53,422 nucleotides of DNA, taken from positions 1 to 53,422 of the forward strand of contig JAITAB010000006.1 in NCBI GenBank assembly GCA_031284315.1, in the 5' to 3' direction. The notes beneath the pieces were generated by a model. The model worked only from the letters and a program-made list of their open reading frames with translations, ran no database searches and was not told where the DNA came from. This stretch comes from Campylobacteraceae bacterium (GTDB taxonomy: Bacteria > Campylobacterota > Campylobacteria > Campylobacterales > Campylobacteraceae). Positions 34,020 to 42,432 of the stretch are shown here, one piece after another. Position numbers and translations under genes: made by a program. Position 1 is the first letter of the stretch, and each line of letters begins with the position of its first letter.

Positions 34020-34887
34020 AATATTTAAAACGCGTAGAGAACAGCCCAAGCCGACTGAAGCTCCAAGCCACTGGGTAAAGTGTGAAGCGTGCGGTTCTTT
34101 GATGTACAAAAAAGAGGTTTTGATTCAGGCGAGCGTTTGCCCGAAGTGCGGATTTCACATGAAAATAGGGGCTTTGGAGAGAATTAACCTTTTAAGCGAC
34201 AAGGATACTTTTGTAAGTTTTGACGAGAATTTAATACCCATAGACCCCTTGAAGTTTGTGGACAAAAAGTCGTATAAAAAAAGAATAGAGGAAGCGCGGG
34301 AGAAAACAGGCAGAAATTCGGCTGTCATTTCGGGAGAGTGCAAGATAGAAGGCATCGGAGCGCAATTAGTCGTATTTGACTTTGGATTTATGGGTGGAAG
34401 TTTGGCATCCGTTGAGGGCGAAATGATAGTGCGCGCGGCAAAAAGAGCCGCAAAAAACAATCAAGGACTTGTGATAGTAAGCGCGAGCGGCGGCGCACGA
34501 ATGCAGGAGAGTACATTTTCTCTCATGCAAATGGCGAAAACTTCAGCTGTTTTGACAAAACTTTCTGAAAAAAAACTCCCCTTTATATCCGTTTTAACGG
34601 ATCCTACGATGGGCGGAGTGAGCGCATCTTTTGCATGGCTTGGAGATGCCATAATAGCAGAGCCCGGGGCGTTGATAGGTTTTGCGGGACAAAGAGTCAT
34701 CAAGCAAACCATCGGCGCGGAACTGCCTGAGGGTTTTCAAAGGGCTGAATTTTTACTCCAGCATGGATTGATTGACATGATAGTAAAAAGGGGCGATTTG
34801 AAACGCACGATAGCGGATTTGCTTAGATATTTTACAGATGCAGAACTTGAACAAAAATCCGAAAAGGCTGCAAAATCGCAAAGCTAA
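34006..34887 (+). CDS. accD: Acetyl-CoA carboxylase carboxyltransferase subunit beta
   Basis: 293 residues. The zinc ribbon at residues 25-52 has [14 protein letters not shown] and VCPKCGFHM. The carboxyltransferase (crotonase-fold) core includes [30 protein letters not shown] and [18 protein letters not shown], with [11 protein letters not shown] closing the active-site region. With AccA it moves CO2 from biotin to acetyl-CoA, the first step of fatty acid synthesis. ATG start inside the phosphatase end. Confidence 0.96.
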   Translation: MDFSKIFKTRREQPKPTEAPSHWVKCEACGSLMYKKEVLIQASVCPKCGFHMKIGALERINLLSDKDTFVSFDENLIPIDPLKFVDKKSYKKRIEEAREKTGRNSAVISGECKIEGIGAQLVVFDFGFMGGSLASVEGEMIVRAAKRAAKNNQGLVIVSASGGARMQESTFSLMQMAKTSAVLTKLSEKKLPFISVLTDPTMGGVSASFAWLGDAIIAEPGALIGFAGQRVIKQTIGAELPEGFQRAEFLLQHGLIDMIVKRGDLKRTIADLLRYFTDAELEQKSEKAAKSQS

Positions 34888-34937
34888 AACTGTATGCGCT
34901 CATAGACAAAGCGACGCTGATAAAAAAGGGCAAATCT

Positions 34938-35462
34938 ATGGAGTGGATAGCCAAAAGAGCAAAAGATTTGAACGCTTCATTGATTCAGTACAGGAATAAA
35001 ACGGGCGGCTTTCATGAGAAAAGAGAGGATATATTGACTTTAAAATCGCTTTGCAAAGATATGCCGATTATCGTAAATGACGACATGGGATTGGCGGAAT
35101 ACTGCGAAGGCGTTCATTTGGGGCAGGAGGACATGTTAAATTTCGCAAAAGATATCAATACCGCAGCAGATATAGTCCGCCGCGCTCTTGGTACGAAACT
35201 TTTCGGTCTTTCAACGCATAACGCCGAAGAGATAAAAGCGGCGAATTTTTTGAGCGTGGATTATATCGGGCTTGGCGCATACCGCAAAACGGATACGAAA
35301 GAGACGGATAATATACTTGGGGATTTGCTTGATACGATTGCGGGGTTTTCAAAAAAACCTGTTGCGGCTATCGGCGGAGTAAAACTTAGCGATGAGTTTA
35401 AAAATGTAACATATCTTGCGGTAGGTTCGGGGCTTTATGAAAATAACGATATATTCCATTGA
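34938..35462 (+). CDS. ThiE-like thiamine-phosphate synthase with no standard start codon at its real N-terminus
   Basis: From the first ATG the frame gives 174 residues of the short Campylobacterota ThiE type: ASLIQYRNKTGGF, PIIVNDDMGLAEYCEGVHLG and GQEDM, LFGLSTHNAEEI, VDYIGLGAYRKTDTK, and the phosphate loop AAIGGVKLSDEFK. But the same open frame continues 18 codons upstream as [17 protein letters not shown], which is clearly the first beta strand of the family. The codon where the usual Met would stand is CTA (34884-34886), and no ATG, GTG or TTG lies between it and the upstream stop. An ATC at 34875 is at ideal distance from AAAAGG. Either a near-cognate start is used or strand one is lost. 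It overlaps rlmH by 26 nt. Confidence 0.75.
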   Translation: MEWIAKRAKDLNASLIQYRNKTGGFHEKREDILTLKSLCKDMPIIVNDDMGLAEYCEGVHLGQEDMLNFAKDINTAADIVRRALGTKLFGLSTHNAEEIKAANFLSVDYIGLGAYRKTDTKETDNILGDLLDTIAGFSKKPVAAIGGVKLSDEFKNVTYLAVGSGLYENNDIFH

Positions 35463-35895
35463 AAAAAATTCTCATGGGAGCGTTAAGGATATGATTGACG
35501 AATTTTCAAAGATGATTTCGCGTTTTGCCAAGATAGAAGAGATACCGCTTTTTAACGCCAAAATCGCCTCAGCGCAGAGCAAAGGGGCGGCGGAAGCGCA
35601 AAAGGCGTATTCGCAGAGCTTTGAGCCGTATCTGAAAAATTATACGCTCGCGCTGGATAAGGGCGGAGAAGAGTTGGACAGCGAAAATTTTAGCAAAATC
35701 TTTGAAGAGGGCGCGGATATAAGATTTTTCATAGGCGGCGCTTACGGCTTTGAGAGAGAGTTTTTAGACCGCACTCAAAGAGTTATAAGCTTAAGTAGAT
35801 TAACATACGCGCATAAAATAGCAAAATTGGCGTTGTTTGAGCAGATTTATCGCGGGCTTTGCATAAAAAACAACCACCCATATCATAAAGAATAA
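35437..35895 (+). CDS. rlmH: 23S rRNA (pseudouridine1915-N3)-methyltransferase RlmH
   Basis: 152 residues of the SPOUT superfamily (alpha/beta knot). Family features are MKITIYSIEK at the start, LALDKGGEELDSENF, the SAM-binding loop RFFIGGAYGF, and the C-terminal TYAHKIAKLALFEQIYRGLC. It methylates a pseudouridine in helix 69 of 23S rRNA. It starts within the end of the ThiE-like gene and is followed 19 bases later by dksA. Confidence 0.93.
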   Translation: MKITIYSIEKNSHGSVKDMIDEFSKMISRFAKIEEIPLFNAKIASAQSKGAAEAQKAYSQSFEPYLKNYTLALDKGGEELDSENFSKIFEEGADIRFFIGGAYGFEREFLDRTQRVISLSRLTYAHKIAKLALFEQIYRGLCIKNNHPYHKE

Positions 35896-35914
35896 ACTGA
35901 AATTAAGGATAAAA

Positions 35915-36283
35915 ATGAAGCAGAGCGATATTGAATTTTTCAAAAACTTACTTCTTGAAAGAAAGGAGCAGGTTTTAAAAAATATTGACGGAGCGGCGAA
36001 AGAGATTGAGAGCATGGATATATCGGACGCAAGGGACGATGCGGATTTTGCGGCTTTAAATACGAGCAGTCTCATAGACCATGCGCTAAGCGTTCAGCAG
36101 TCGCAGGAACTTTTTGAGATAGAGTACGCTCTGAATAAAATAGAAAAAGGCGCTTATGGGATATGCGAAATGTGCGAAGAGGCGATAAGCATACAAAGGC
36201 TGAAGATCAAGCCTCATGCGAAATATTGCATAGTTTGCCGCGAAATTTCCGAAAAAGAGAAAAACAAAAAAAGGAGTTTTTGA
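35915..36283 (+). CDS. dksA: DksA/TraR family RNA polymerase regulator
   Basis: 122 residues. An N-terminal coiled coil carries the tip motif DxxDxA (DDADFA, residues 41-46), which reaches into the polymerase secondary channel. The C4 zinc finger is YGICEMCEEA and KYCIVCRE (Cys 84, 87, 105, 108). With ppGpp such proteins shift transcription from rRNA to stress and amino-acid genes. TAAGGATAAAA precedes the ATG. The next gene starts in its stop (TGATG). Confidence 0.9.
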   Translation: MKQSDIEFFKNLLLERKEQVLKNIDGAAKEIESMDISDARDDADFAALNTSSLIDHALSVQQSQELFEIEYALNKIEKGAYGICEMCEEAISIQRLKIKPHAKYCIVCREISEKEKNKKRSF

Positions 36284-37299
36284 TGGGTATCAAATTATAT
36301 ATATTCTATTCGGTCTTGCTTTTGGCAATTGTCGGTATTTTTGTTTACAGCGTAGTGCCGAGCGAAAACGCCTATTATACGCTGGCATTTTTCGGCTACA
36401 GTTGGGAACTGCCCACAGCTGTGTGGTTTATCCTGCCGCTGTTTTTGCTGTTTGCCGCTTCCGTAATTCACATGCTCTTTTACTCCGTGAAGAATTTTTT
36501 GGCAAAACGGCTTATAAAAAAAGATTATGAAATGCTTGTGCATCACATAAGGCATACGCTTTTGGGGGAAGAAAAAGAGTATGAATACAAGACCGAGCCT
36601 TTCAAAGTTTTGGCGGCAGCGGTAAAAAAGATGAAGTACAACCCAAAAAGTATTGATGAAAAGACGGGCGAAAAGGAAATTGACGAGATATTCGACCTTT
36701 TGGAAAATATCAGAGACGGCAAATATGCGGATTTGAAAAAATTCCGACTAAGAAGCGATAATGAACTTTTGAACCAAAACCGCTTGAATTTCTCGGCAGA
36801 CGATAAAAAATCCATAGAAGAGATATTAAAATACTGCAATACGCTTGAAAGCGAAGTGTGCCAAAAAGCCTTCCATGCGCTTTTGCAGAAAGCTTCATAT
36901 TCGGATATCAAACGCTACAATTTTAATCTAACGAGCGAAAACCTGCTTGTTTTATTTAAAAGATTTGCTGATAAAGACGACAGTTTTACACTGAATATCA
37001 ATGAAATAAAAGAGCTTTTGGAAAAAACTCCGATGAATTCAAATGAATTTTTAAGCACGGCAAAAGTTCTAAAAACGCTTGTGGATCCTGACGCGCTTTT
37101 GAAGCTTTACGACAATTTGCAATCCAAAAACCAGCATGCCACATTTGCGTATTTATATATACTTTTTGAACTAAGGCTCATTGAAAAAGCCAGAGAATTT
37201 TTGGAAAACAACGAAGAGAGCGGCGAGTTTGAAAAATTTAAGATTTTACTCTTTTTACGGGATAATGAAAAAAATATAGACACAGATCTTATTATTTGA
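36283..37299 (+). CDS. Two-helix membrane protein with large helical cytoplasmic part
   Basis: 338 residues from ATG 36283 (AAGGAG 7 bases upstream). Two membrane helices (YIFYSVLLLAIVGIFVYSVV and VWFILPLFLLFAASVIHMLF) are followed by about 260 residues of charged alpha helix. The tail part (STAKVLKTLVDPDALLKLYD and after) resembles helical repeats. No enzyme motif. Conserved placement between dksA and dus with 1-nt overlaps on both sides suggests a real, co-translated gene; the function is unknown. Confidence 0.7.
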   Translation: MGIKLYIFYSVLLLAIVGIFVYSVVPSENAYYTLAFFGYSWELPTAVWFILPLFLLFAASVIHMLFYSVKNFLAKRLIKKDYEMLVHHIRHTLLGEEKEYEYKTEPFKVLAAAVKKMKYNPKSIDEKTGEKEIDEIFDLLENIRDGKYADLKKFRLRSDNELLNQNRLNFSADDKKSIEEILKYCNTLESEVCQKAFHALLQKASYSDIKRYNFNLTSENLLVLFKRFADKDDSFTLNINEIKELLEKTPMNSNEFLSTAKVLKTLVDPDALLKLYDNLQSKNQHATFAYLYILFELRLIEKAREFLENNEESGEFEKFKILLFLRDNEKNIDTDLII

Positions 37300-38243
37300 T
37301 GTTTCATATAGATTTTAGCCAAAATCCGACCGCTTTGGCTCCCCTTGCGGGCTTGACGGATTTGCCGTTTCGCCGTATATGCAAAAAATTCGGCGCAGAT
37401 GTTACATTTTCTGAAATGATAAGCGTAAACGCGCTTATTAGAGATTCCAAAAAAACTTTTCACATGTTAAAACGCGCGGACAATGAAGACAGATATATTG
37501 TTCAATTAGCGGGAAGCGATATGGCTGGCATCGTCAAAGCCGTTGAAATTTTAAACGACATGGACGGTATCGCGGGCATTGATTTGAACTGCGGCTGTCC
37601 CGTGCCAAAGGTCGTAGCGCAGGATGCAGGCTCTTCGCTTTTACGCGATTTGCCGCATTTGGCAAAAATAGTAGAAGTCATAAAAAAACATTCAAACAAA
37701 CGCTATACTTCAGTCAAAACCCGCATCGGTTTTGGTGAAAAAACGCCCGAAATCATCGCCGAAACGATAGAAAAAGCGGGAGCTGATTTTGTAAGCGTAC
37801 ATGGACGCACAAGAAGCGGCGGATACAAAGCTGATGTGGATTATGATGCGATAAGGCGCGCGAAAGAGAGCGTGAAAATCCCCGTTTTTGCCAACGGCGA
37901 CATCACAACTTACAAAAAAGCTTTGGAAGTAAAAGAGTTTACAAAATGCGAGGGAGTGATGATAGGGCGCGGCGCAGTGGGCAATCCTTGGATATTTTAT
38001 CAGCTAAAACATGGCGAAAAAAGCGTTGATAAATCTCTTATGAAGTCGATCGTTTTGGAGCATTTGGAGCTTATGAGGGAGTTTTATGGAGATGAAAAAG
38101 GTACGGTTTTGTTTAGAAAACATTTACATGCATACTCAAAATACTTCCCCGAAGCCGCCGCCTTTCGCAATAGAATAAACTCCGTTTTAATCGCAGATAA
38201 AATGCAAGAAGAGATAGAAAATTTTTTCTCCATGCAAGAGTGA
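37299..38243 (+). CDS. tRNA-dihydrouridine synthase (DusB-like)
   Basis: 314 residues from ATG 37299. TIM-barrel flavoenzyme features are ALAPLAGLTDLPFRRICKKF, the tRNA-uridine catalytic Cys in GIDLNCGCPVPKV, KTRIGFGEKTPE, SVHGRTRSGGY, PVFANGDI and the FMN phosphate site VMIGRGAVGNPWIF. It reduces specific uridines of tRNA to dihydrouridine with NADPH. It is the last gene of the long plus-strand run beginning with the phosphatase at 33291, and is followed by the repeat spacer. Confidence 0.92.
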   Translation: MFHIDFSQNPTALAPLAGLTDLPFRRICKKFGADVTFSEMISVNALIRDSKKTFHMLKRADNEDRYIVQLAGSDMAGIVKAVEILNDMDGIAGIDLNCGCPVPKVVAQDAGSSLLRDLPHLAKIVEVIKKHSNKRYTSVKTRIGFGEKTPEIIAETIEKAGADFVSVHGRTRSGGYKADVDYDAIRRAKESVKIPVFANGDITTYKKALEVKEFTKCEGVMIGRGAVGNPWIFYQLKHGEKSVDKSLMKSIVLEHLELMREFYGDEKGTVLFRKHLHAYSKYFPEAAAFRNRINSVLIADKMQEEIENFFSMQE

Positions 38244-38380
38244 AATTTATTATTTATTTTTTTAAACCATACCATTTGCAAAGCGGGCAACTCTTTCCAT
38301 TATTTCTATGAGACATAGAAACGCAATAATTATTATCTTCCGTCATTTCACCGCCCTTTTGTTATTCTCACGCCTTTTTC

Positions 38381-38443
38381 GTCATTCCCGCGCCGAACGA
38401 CAAATAAAATACATGTTGTTTAGCCATTCAAATACCCTTTTTC
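38381..38443. repeat. Direct repeat unit, copy A
   Basis: A 63-bp unit starting GTCATTCCCGCGCCGAACGA, then CAAATAAAATACATGTTGTT and a CCATTCAAATACCC part. It recurs as copy B at 38593-38656 with only a few differences; both copies run into another GTCATTCCCGCG. Confidence 0.8.
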
Positions 38444-38522
38444 GTCATTCCCGCGCAGGCGGGAATCCATTCTGCGCATAAATATTATATAAAATTTAGA
38501 TTCCCGTTTTCACGGGAATGAC
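38444..38522. repeat. Mini composite element (79 bp)
   Basis: Left palindrome GTCATTCCCGCGCAGGCGGG, short core ATTCTGCGCATAAATATTAT, right palindrome ending CACGGGAATGAC. The core and right end match 32231-32284. Confidence 0.8.
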
Positions 38523-38592
38523 ATAAATGGTTGTTATTGCAAGCCGATAAAATCAACGCGAAACATTTTCCGTCATTCCTGCGACTTCTTCC

Positions 38593-38656
38593 GTCATTCC
38601 CGCGCCGAACGACAAATAAAATACATGTTGTTTAACCATTCAAATACCCTCTTTTT
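38593..38656. repeat. Direct repeat unit, copy B
   Basis: Same unit as 38381-38443, 64 bp, 212 bp further on. Confidence 0.8.
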
Positions 38657-38677
38657 GTCATTCCCGCGACTTCTTCC

Positions 38678-38871
38678 GTCATTCCCGCGTAGGCGGGAAT
38701 CCAAAAAGAATATTTACAAACAAACAAAGATGGTATGAAAAGAATTGACATTTCATAACTTTTTTTATTTTCTTTCACATTTTTATATTTTAGAATTATT
38801 AGTTTGGATTCCCGCCTTCCCTCACGATATGCGTTTCCTGCGGAAACTTGTCATTCGGTCGCGAGAATGAC
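38678..38871. repeat. Composite palindromic element, copy 3, with long-loop right end
   Basis: Left palindrome 38678-38702, the shared core with GAATTGACATTTCATAAC, then a right palindrome (38806-38871) opened by an insert containing CTCACGATATGCG and CATTCGGTCGCG. The same kind of insert is found at 32173 and 43872. Confidence 0.75.
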
Positions 38872-38929
38872 GAAAAGAGGGCGGGAATATGATGTATGCG
38901 GTATTTTGACTACCCAGGTGTGTGTTTTT

Positions 38930-38954
38930 GGATTCCCGTTTTCACGGGAATGAC
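38930..38954. repeat. Single palindrome, reverse orientation
   Basis: GGATTCCCG, TTTTCA loop, CGGGAATGAC; identical to right ends at 28666 and 32260. Confidence 0.8.
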
Positions 38955-39153
38955 ATAATGGGGCGCATGAATAATGAAAGGATGCGCATGTATGCTCTTT
39001 TTTGCTCACGCGGGAATGACGAAAAAGGGTGCATGCGCTTCGTTTGTCGTTCATGGGAATGACGGAAGGGGACGATGGAATGATATAGGGGGTTGTTGCA
39101 ATGACGGAATTATATTTTACGCGGAAATAGTGAAATTTTGGATTAGCTTAAAA

Positions 39154-40167
39154 TTATAATATCAACATCGCATCGCCGTAAGAGAAAAAACGATATTTTT
39201 CTTTCACTGCTATTTGATATATATTTAAAGTATCTTTAAGTCCGATAAAACCAGCTACTAACATGATAAGAGTGGAGCGCGGCAGATGAAAATTTGTCAG
39301 CAGATAATTTACGCGTTTCGGAGGATTTAGAGGATTTAAAAAAAGGCGGCAAAAGCCCTGCTGTTCGTTTGTTCTTGCAAAGTATTCAACTGTGCGCGTT
39401 GTTGTAGTGCCAACGCAAAGCAATTTTTTATCGCTTTGTATGATATGTTTTGCCTTATCGGAAATAGAAAAATATTCTGCATGCATTATATGTTCGTTTA
39501 TATTTTCACTTTCTACGCCTTTGAAAGTTCCAGCGCCTACATGCAGGGTCAAAAACTCCGTCTCAAATCTTTTTTTAAGCTCTTCAAACATTTTTTCGCT
39601 AAAATGAAGCGATGCGGTGGGCGCGGCGACAGAGCCTTCATGTTTGGCAAAAAGCGTCTGATAATCGCTCTCGTCCTCTTTCGTATCCGACCTTTTGATA
39701 TACGGCGGCAGCGGCACATGACCGATTTTATTTAAGATTTTAAAGAGAGAGTGCGCATCAAGTTCATGCTCATTTTGAAAAAATTTCACAACTCTTGTGC
39801 CGTCTTCATAGAGAGCAAGCACGATTGCTTGCAGGTTTTCGTCAAAAAAAAGTTTTGAATTTACTTTAACTTTGCCTTTGATATATACTTGAAAAGTATT
39901 ATTTGCAAACGCTGAATTAAGCAGCATTTCTATTTTACCGCCGCTTGATTTAGTCCCGAAAATACGCGCTTTTATAACTTTTGTGTCATTTAAAAGCACG
40001 CTTGCGTTAAGCGGTAAAAATGAAAAAAGCTCTCCAAATTTGGCATGCGTGATATTTTGACTTTTGCGCTCATAAACAAGCAGTCTCGCGTCTTCTTTGG
40101 GATTTATCGGGTGCGAAGCTATAAGCGATTTGGGCAGGCGGTAGTCGTAACTTGCGCTGAGATTCAA
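39154..40167 (-). CDS. queA: S-adenosylmethionine:tRNA ribosyltransferase-isomerase QueA
   Basis: 337 residues from a TTG at 40167 (reading MNLSASYDYRLPKSLIASHP, the family N-terminus), one base after the tatC stop. Other signatures are SVLLNDTKVIKARI, the GHVPLPPYIKR motif, SVAAPTASLHFS and LHVGAGTFKGVE, and VNYLLTNFHLPRSTLIMLV near the end. It transfers ribose from SAM to preQ1-tRNA, making epoxyqueuosine in the wobble position. Last gene of rpsO-tatB-tatC-queA on this strand. Confidence 0.94.
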   Translation of the reverse strand: MNLSASYDYRLPKSLIASHPINPKEDARLLVYERKSQNITHAKFGELFSFLPLNASVLLNDTKVIKARIFGTKSSGGKIEMLLNSAFANNTFQVYIKGKVKVNSKLFFDENLQAIVLALYEDGTRVVKFFQNEHELDAHSLFKILNKIGHVPLPPYIKRSDTKEDESDYQTLFAKHEGSVAAPTASLHFSEKMFEELKKRFETEFLTLHVGAGTFKGVESENINEHIMHAEYFSISDKAKHIIQSDKKLLCVGTTTTRTVEYFARTNEQQGFCRLFLNPLNPPKRVNYLLTNFHLPRSTLIMLVAGFIGLKDTLNIYQIAVKEKYRFFSYGDAMLIL

Positions 40168-40168
40168 A

Positions 40169-40966
40169 TCAAGCGTCTGTATTTTTCTTGTCCTCTTCTT
40201 TGTATGGGTTCACCAAATGCGCCATCAATATGGACAGTCCGTACAAAAGCAGCAGCGGTATAGCCATGAGAATCTGCGAAATGACATCGGGCGGAGTGAT
40301 AATCGCCGCGAATACAAATATCAAAACCACTGCATATCTGAAAAAATCTTTCAAAGTTTTGTCTGTTATAAAGTTGATTTTCGCCAAAAAAAGGCTGATG
40401 ACGGGAAGCTCAAAAGAGAGGCTGAAAGCAAATGTAAATTTCAAGAAAAAGTCTATATATTCGGTAGTTTTCGGGATATATACAAAAATGCCTTTGCCAA
40501 AATATATCGCAAAATTAAGGCTCATGGGAAGCACGATATAGTAGCAAAACAAAAAGCCGCCCAAAAACATCAAAGTCGCGAAAAAAACGAACGGCAGAAC
40601 ATATTTTTTCTCATTGTCGTAAAGACCGGGCGCGATGAACAGCCACAACTGCCAAAAAATAATCGGCAAAGCAATGGTAAGTCCTGCAAAAAACGATATT
40701 TTAAAAGCCGTAAAAAGTCCCTCTACTACGCTGGTGGTAATCATAGAGCCTTTATCGGCGCAAAGAGTTGATGCGTCAAATTCTCCCAAAACGCCCGATA
40801 AAGAGACGCCGCTTGAGCAGACGGCTGAACTTAGCGGCTGGGTTATCCAAAACATGATATCTTCCCAAAAGGCAAATGCCGCCAAAAGTCCTACAAGTAC
40901 CGCCAAAGCCGCTATCATGAGGCGTTTTCTCAATTCAATAATATGCGGTTTTAACTCTTCAAACAC
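40169..40966 (-). CDS. tatC: Twin-arginine translocase subunit TatC
   Basis: 265 residues with six membrane helices, from a GTG at 40966 that shares a base with the tatB stop (TAGTG). Family marks are the cytoplasmic N-terminus ELKPHIIELRKRLMIA, the periplasmic-loop/helix region PIIFWQLWLFIAPGLYDNEK (with the conserved F-x-P-G-L segment) and TPPDVISQILMAIPLLLLY near the C-terminus. It recognises the twin-arginine signal and forms the export site for folded proteins with TatB and TatA. TatA is not in the window. Confidence 0.95.
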   Translation of the reverse strand: MFEELKPHIIELRKRLMIAALAVLVGLLAAFAFWEDIMFWITQPLSSAVCSSGVSLSGVLGEFDASTLCADKGSMITTSVVEGLFTAFKISFFAGLTIALPIIFWQLWLFIAPGLYDNEKKYVLPFVFFATLMFLGGFLFCYYIVLPMSLNFAIYFGKGIFVYIPKTTEYIDFFLKFTFAFSLSFELPVISLFLAKINFITDKTLKDFFRYAVVLIFVFAAIITPPDVISQILMAIPLLLLYGLSILMAHLVNPYKEEDKKNTDA

Positions 40967-41361
40967 TATTTTGCCTCATTCGGATTTTCTTTTTTACTCT
41001 CATCTGCATGGATATTCGGATTTTTTTGTTTGCCGTCGGTTTTTTTAGTTTTCAGCTCGTTTATAGCCGAATTTACTTCAGCCGCGTCCTCTTTGATATT
41101 TTCCAACTCTTCAAGCGAGAAGCTTTTTTTGACATCTTGCGTATTTTTTTCCAAAAGCGCGCGGTATTTTTTGGAATCCTCTTTTAACTCTTCCAGATTT
41201 ATCTCTTCTTCTATCGCGCTTTTTGCTTCATGCACCGTTTTGCTGACGGTTTTCAGCGTTTTTACGACTTTCATGAAAGCTTCGGGCAGTTTGTCCGGTC
41301 CTAAAAATATGATGATAATGATTGCTATGACGACAAATTCAAAAAAACCGATTCCAAACAC
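40966..41361 (-). CDS. tatB: Sec-independent translocase protein TatB
   Basis: 131 residues. The single N-terminal membrane helix with MFGIGFFEFVVIAIIIIIFL then GPDKLPEAF is the TatA/B hinge (F-G-x-G-P-x-K/L-P). It is followed by an amphipathic helix and a charged coiled tail. The Glu in the membrane segment (FFEF) is the TatB hallmark, together with direct coupling to tatC. It bridges the signal-peptide-bound TatC to TatA recruitment. Confidence 0.9.
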   Translation of the reverse strand: MFGIGFFEFVVIAIIIIIFLGPDKLPEAFMKVVKTLKTVSKTVHEAKSAIEEEINLEELKEDSKKYRALLEKNTQDVKKSFSLEELENIKEDAAEVNSAINELKTKKTDGKQKNPNIHADESKKENPNEAK

Positions 41362-41504
41362 AAAAAACCTTTATCGCGCGATTTTGCGGCGTATATAAAT
41401 TTACATGCGCCCAAACAACGGCGTTAATTTTACCTAAATTCACCTAAAATTTTACAGAAAAAGCAGGGTTTGCAAAAAGAGTTTATAAAAAAAGCGGGAA
41501 ATTG

Positions 41505-41540
41505 GGAAGTTTTTAAAAGATTTGACCGTTAAAAACTTCC
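41505..41540 (-). terminator. Strong hairpin between rpsO and tatB
   Basis: GGAAGTTTTTAA (41505-41516) pairs with TTAAAAACTTCC (41529-41540), 12 bp with a 12-base loop, starting about 10 bases after the rpsO stop. It lacks a clear T-run, so it may be an mRNA 3'-end or processing structure rather than a strict terminator. Confidence 0.5.
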
Positions 41541-41549
41541 ATGCCATAA

Positions 41550-41822
41550 CTATTTATCGCGGATATTCAACTCTTTGATAACTTCTTGGTATTTGGCATA
41601 ATTTTTACTTTTAAGATACTTTAAGAGGCGTTTTCTCTGCCCCACAAGCTTTAAAAGTCCAAGCCTTGAAGAGTGATCTTTGACATTTATTTTCAAATGT
41701 TCCGTCAAATAAGTAATGCGGCTTGTTAAAAGCGCCGCTTGAACTTCGGGCGAACCCGTATCACCATCTTTTCGCGCAAATTTTTGTATGATTTCCTTGC
41801 GCTCTGCCGAATCCAAAGCCAT
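41550..41822 (-). CDS. rpsO: 30S ribosomal protein S15
   Basis: 90 residues, MALDSAERKEIIQKFARKDG, then DTGSPEVQAALLTSRITYLT and the RNA-contacting HSSRLGLLKLVGQRKRLLKYL. The start at ATG 41822 follows a perfect AGGAGG; upstream in-frame codons cover the promoter and are not coding. S15 is an early 30S assembly protein binding 16S helices 20-22, and it often represses its own translation. The short leader contains a CCC/GGG hairpin upstream of the Shine-Dalgarno, which could serve that purpose (inference only). Confidence 0.96.
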   Translation of the reverse strand: MALDSAERKEIIQKFARKDGDTGSPEVQAALLTSRITYLTEHLKINVKDHSSRLGLLKLVGQRKRLLKYLKSKNYAKYQEVIKELNIRDK

Positions 41823-41868
41823 TGCTGACCTCCTGACTGGTAAAATTTTCCCTATTATCGGGAGCGGA

Positions 41869-41874
41869 ATTATA
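41869..41874 (-). promoter_or_regulatory. Extended -10 promoter of rpsO
   Basis: On the minus strand a T-run, then TGCTATAAT, 47-52 bases before the rpsO ATG. Excellent match to the Campylobacterota housekeeping promoter. Confidence 0.65.
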
Positions 41875-41978
41875 GCATTAAAACCAAAAAAATAGCTAAA
41901 ATGCAAAAAATAACTCAAAAAAGATTAAAAAACTCCTAATTAGCCGCTCAATTAAAGCCAAAAATAGGAAACTTTTAG

Positions 41979-41984
41979 TAAAAT
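41979..41984 (+). promoter_or_regulatory. -10-like box of the Rrf2 gene
   Basis: TAAAAT in the context CTTTTAGTAAAAT, 34 bases before the ATG at 42018. Confidence 0.4.
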
Positions 41985-42017
41985 TGCGAACTTATAACTT
42001 TCTAAACAGGAATATTT

Positions 42018-42422
42018 ATGCTATTAACCAAAGCCAGCGAATACGCTCTGCTTTCACTGATAATCATAGCGCAAAGAAACGCTCCGCAAGATGTTGATAC
42101 TCTTTCGGCGCAGCTTGGCATATCAAAAAGCTTTTTGGCAAAAGTCCTTCAATGCCTCGCAAAAATGGGCGTTTTGCACTCTTTTAAAGGAGCGAAAGGC
42201 GGCTTTGTTCTTGCCAAAGACCCTGAAAAACTTACTATTAAAGAGATAGTGGCATGCGCTGAAAAAAAACCCACAATTGTTTTTGAGTGCGCTTCTTCCG
42301 TATCAAGCTGTCCGAATAACCGCGCTGAATATTGCAAAATATGGCCGTTTTTCAACCGTTTTCAGGGCAAGGTAGATGATTTTTTAGGAACAATAACGCT
42401 TTCTGATATCATGAAAGAATAA
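42018..42422 (+). CDS. Rrf2 family transcriptional regulator with three cysteines
   Basis: 134 residues. Winged helix-turn-helix at the N-terminus (LTKASEYALLSLIIIAQR and ISKSFLAKVLQCLAKMGVLH), wing FKGAKGGFVLAK, then a dimer helix. The effector part has Cys91, Cys98 and Cys106 (C-x6-C-x7-C), the usual Fe-S cluster site of IscR/NsrR-type members. It probably senses iron-sulfur status, oxygen or NO. The target is unknown. It is divergent from rpsO and followed 11 bases later by the DHH gene. Confidence 0.85.
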   Translation: MLLTKASEYALLSLIIIAQRNAPQDVDTLSAQLGISKSFLAKVLQCLAKMGVLHSFKGAKGGFVLAKDPEKLTIKEIVACAEKKPTIVFECASSVSSCPNNRAEYCKIWPFFNRFQGKVDDFLGTITLSDIMKE

Positions 42423-42432
42423 TGCCGAACTC

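Larger units (their letters stand above)
38244..39153. other. Repeat-rich spacer between convergent dus and queA
   Basis: 910 bases without a gene. It contains a duplicated 63/64-bp unit, a mini composite, a full composite with a long-loop right end, a single palindrome at 38930-38954 and several half-copies up to about 39080. Listed separately where clear. Confidence 0.7.

Noticed and set aside
41030-41398. Plus-strand open frame over tatB
   Set aside because: Mirror of the real minus-strand gene; Ser-rich composition typical of an antisense reading of a Lys/Glu-rich protein.
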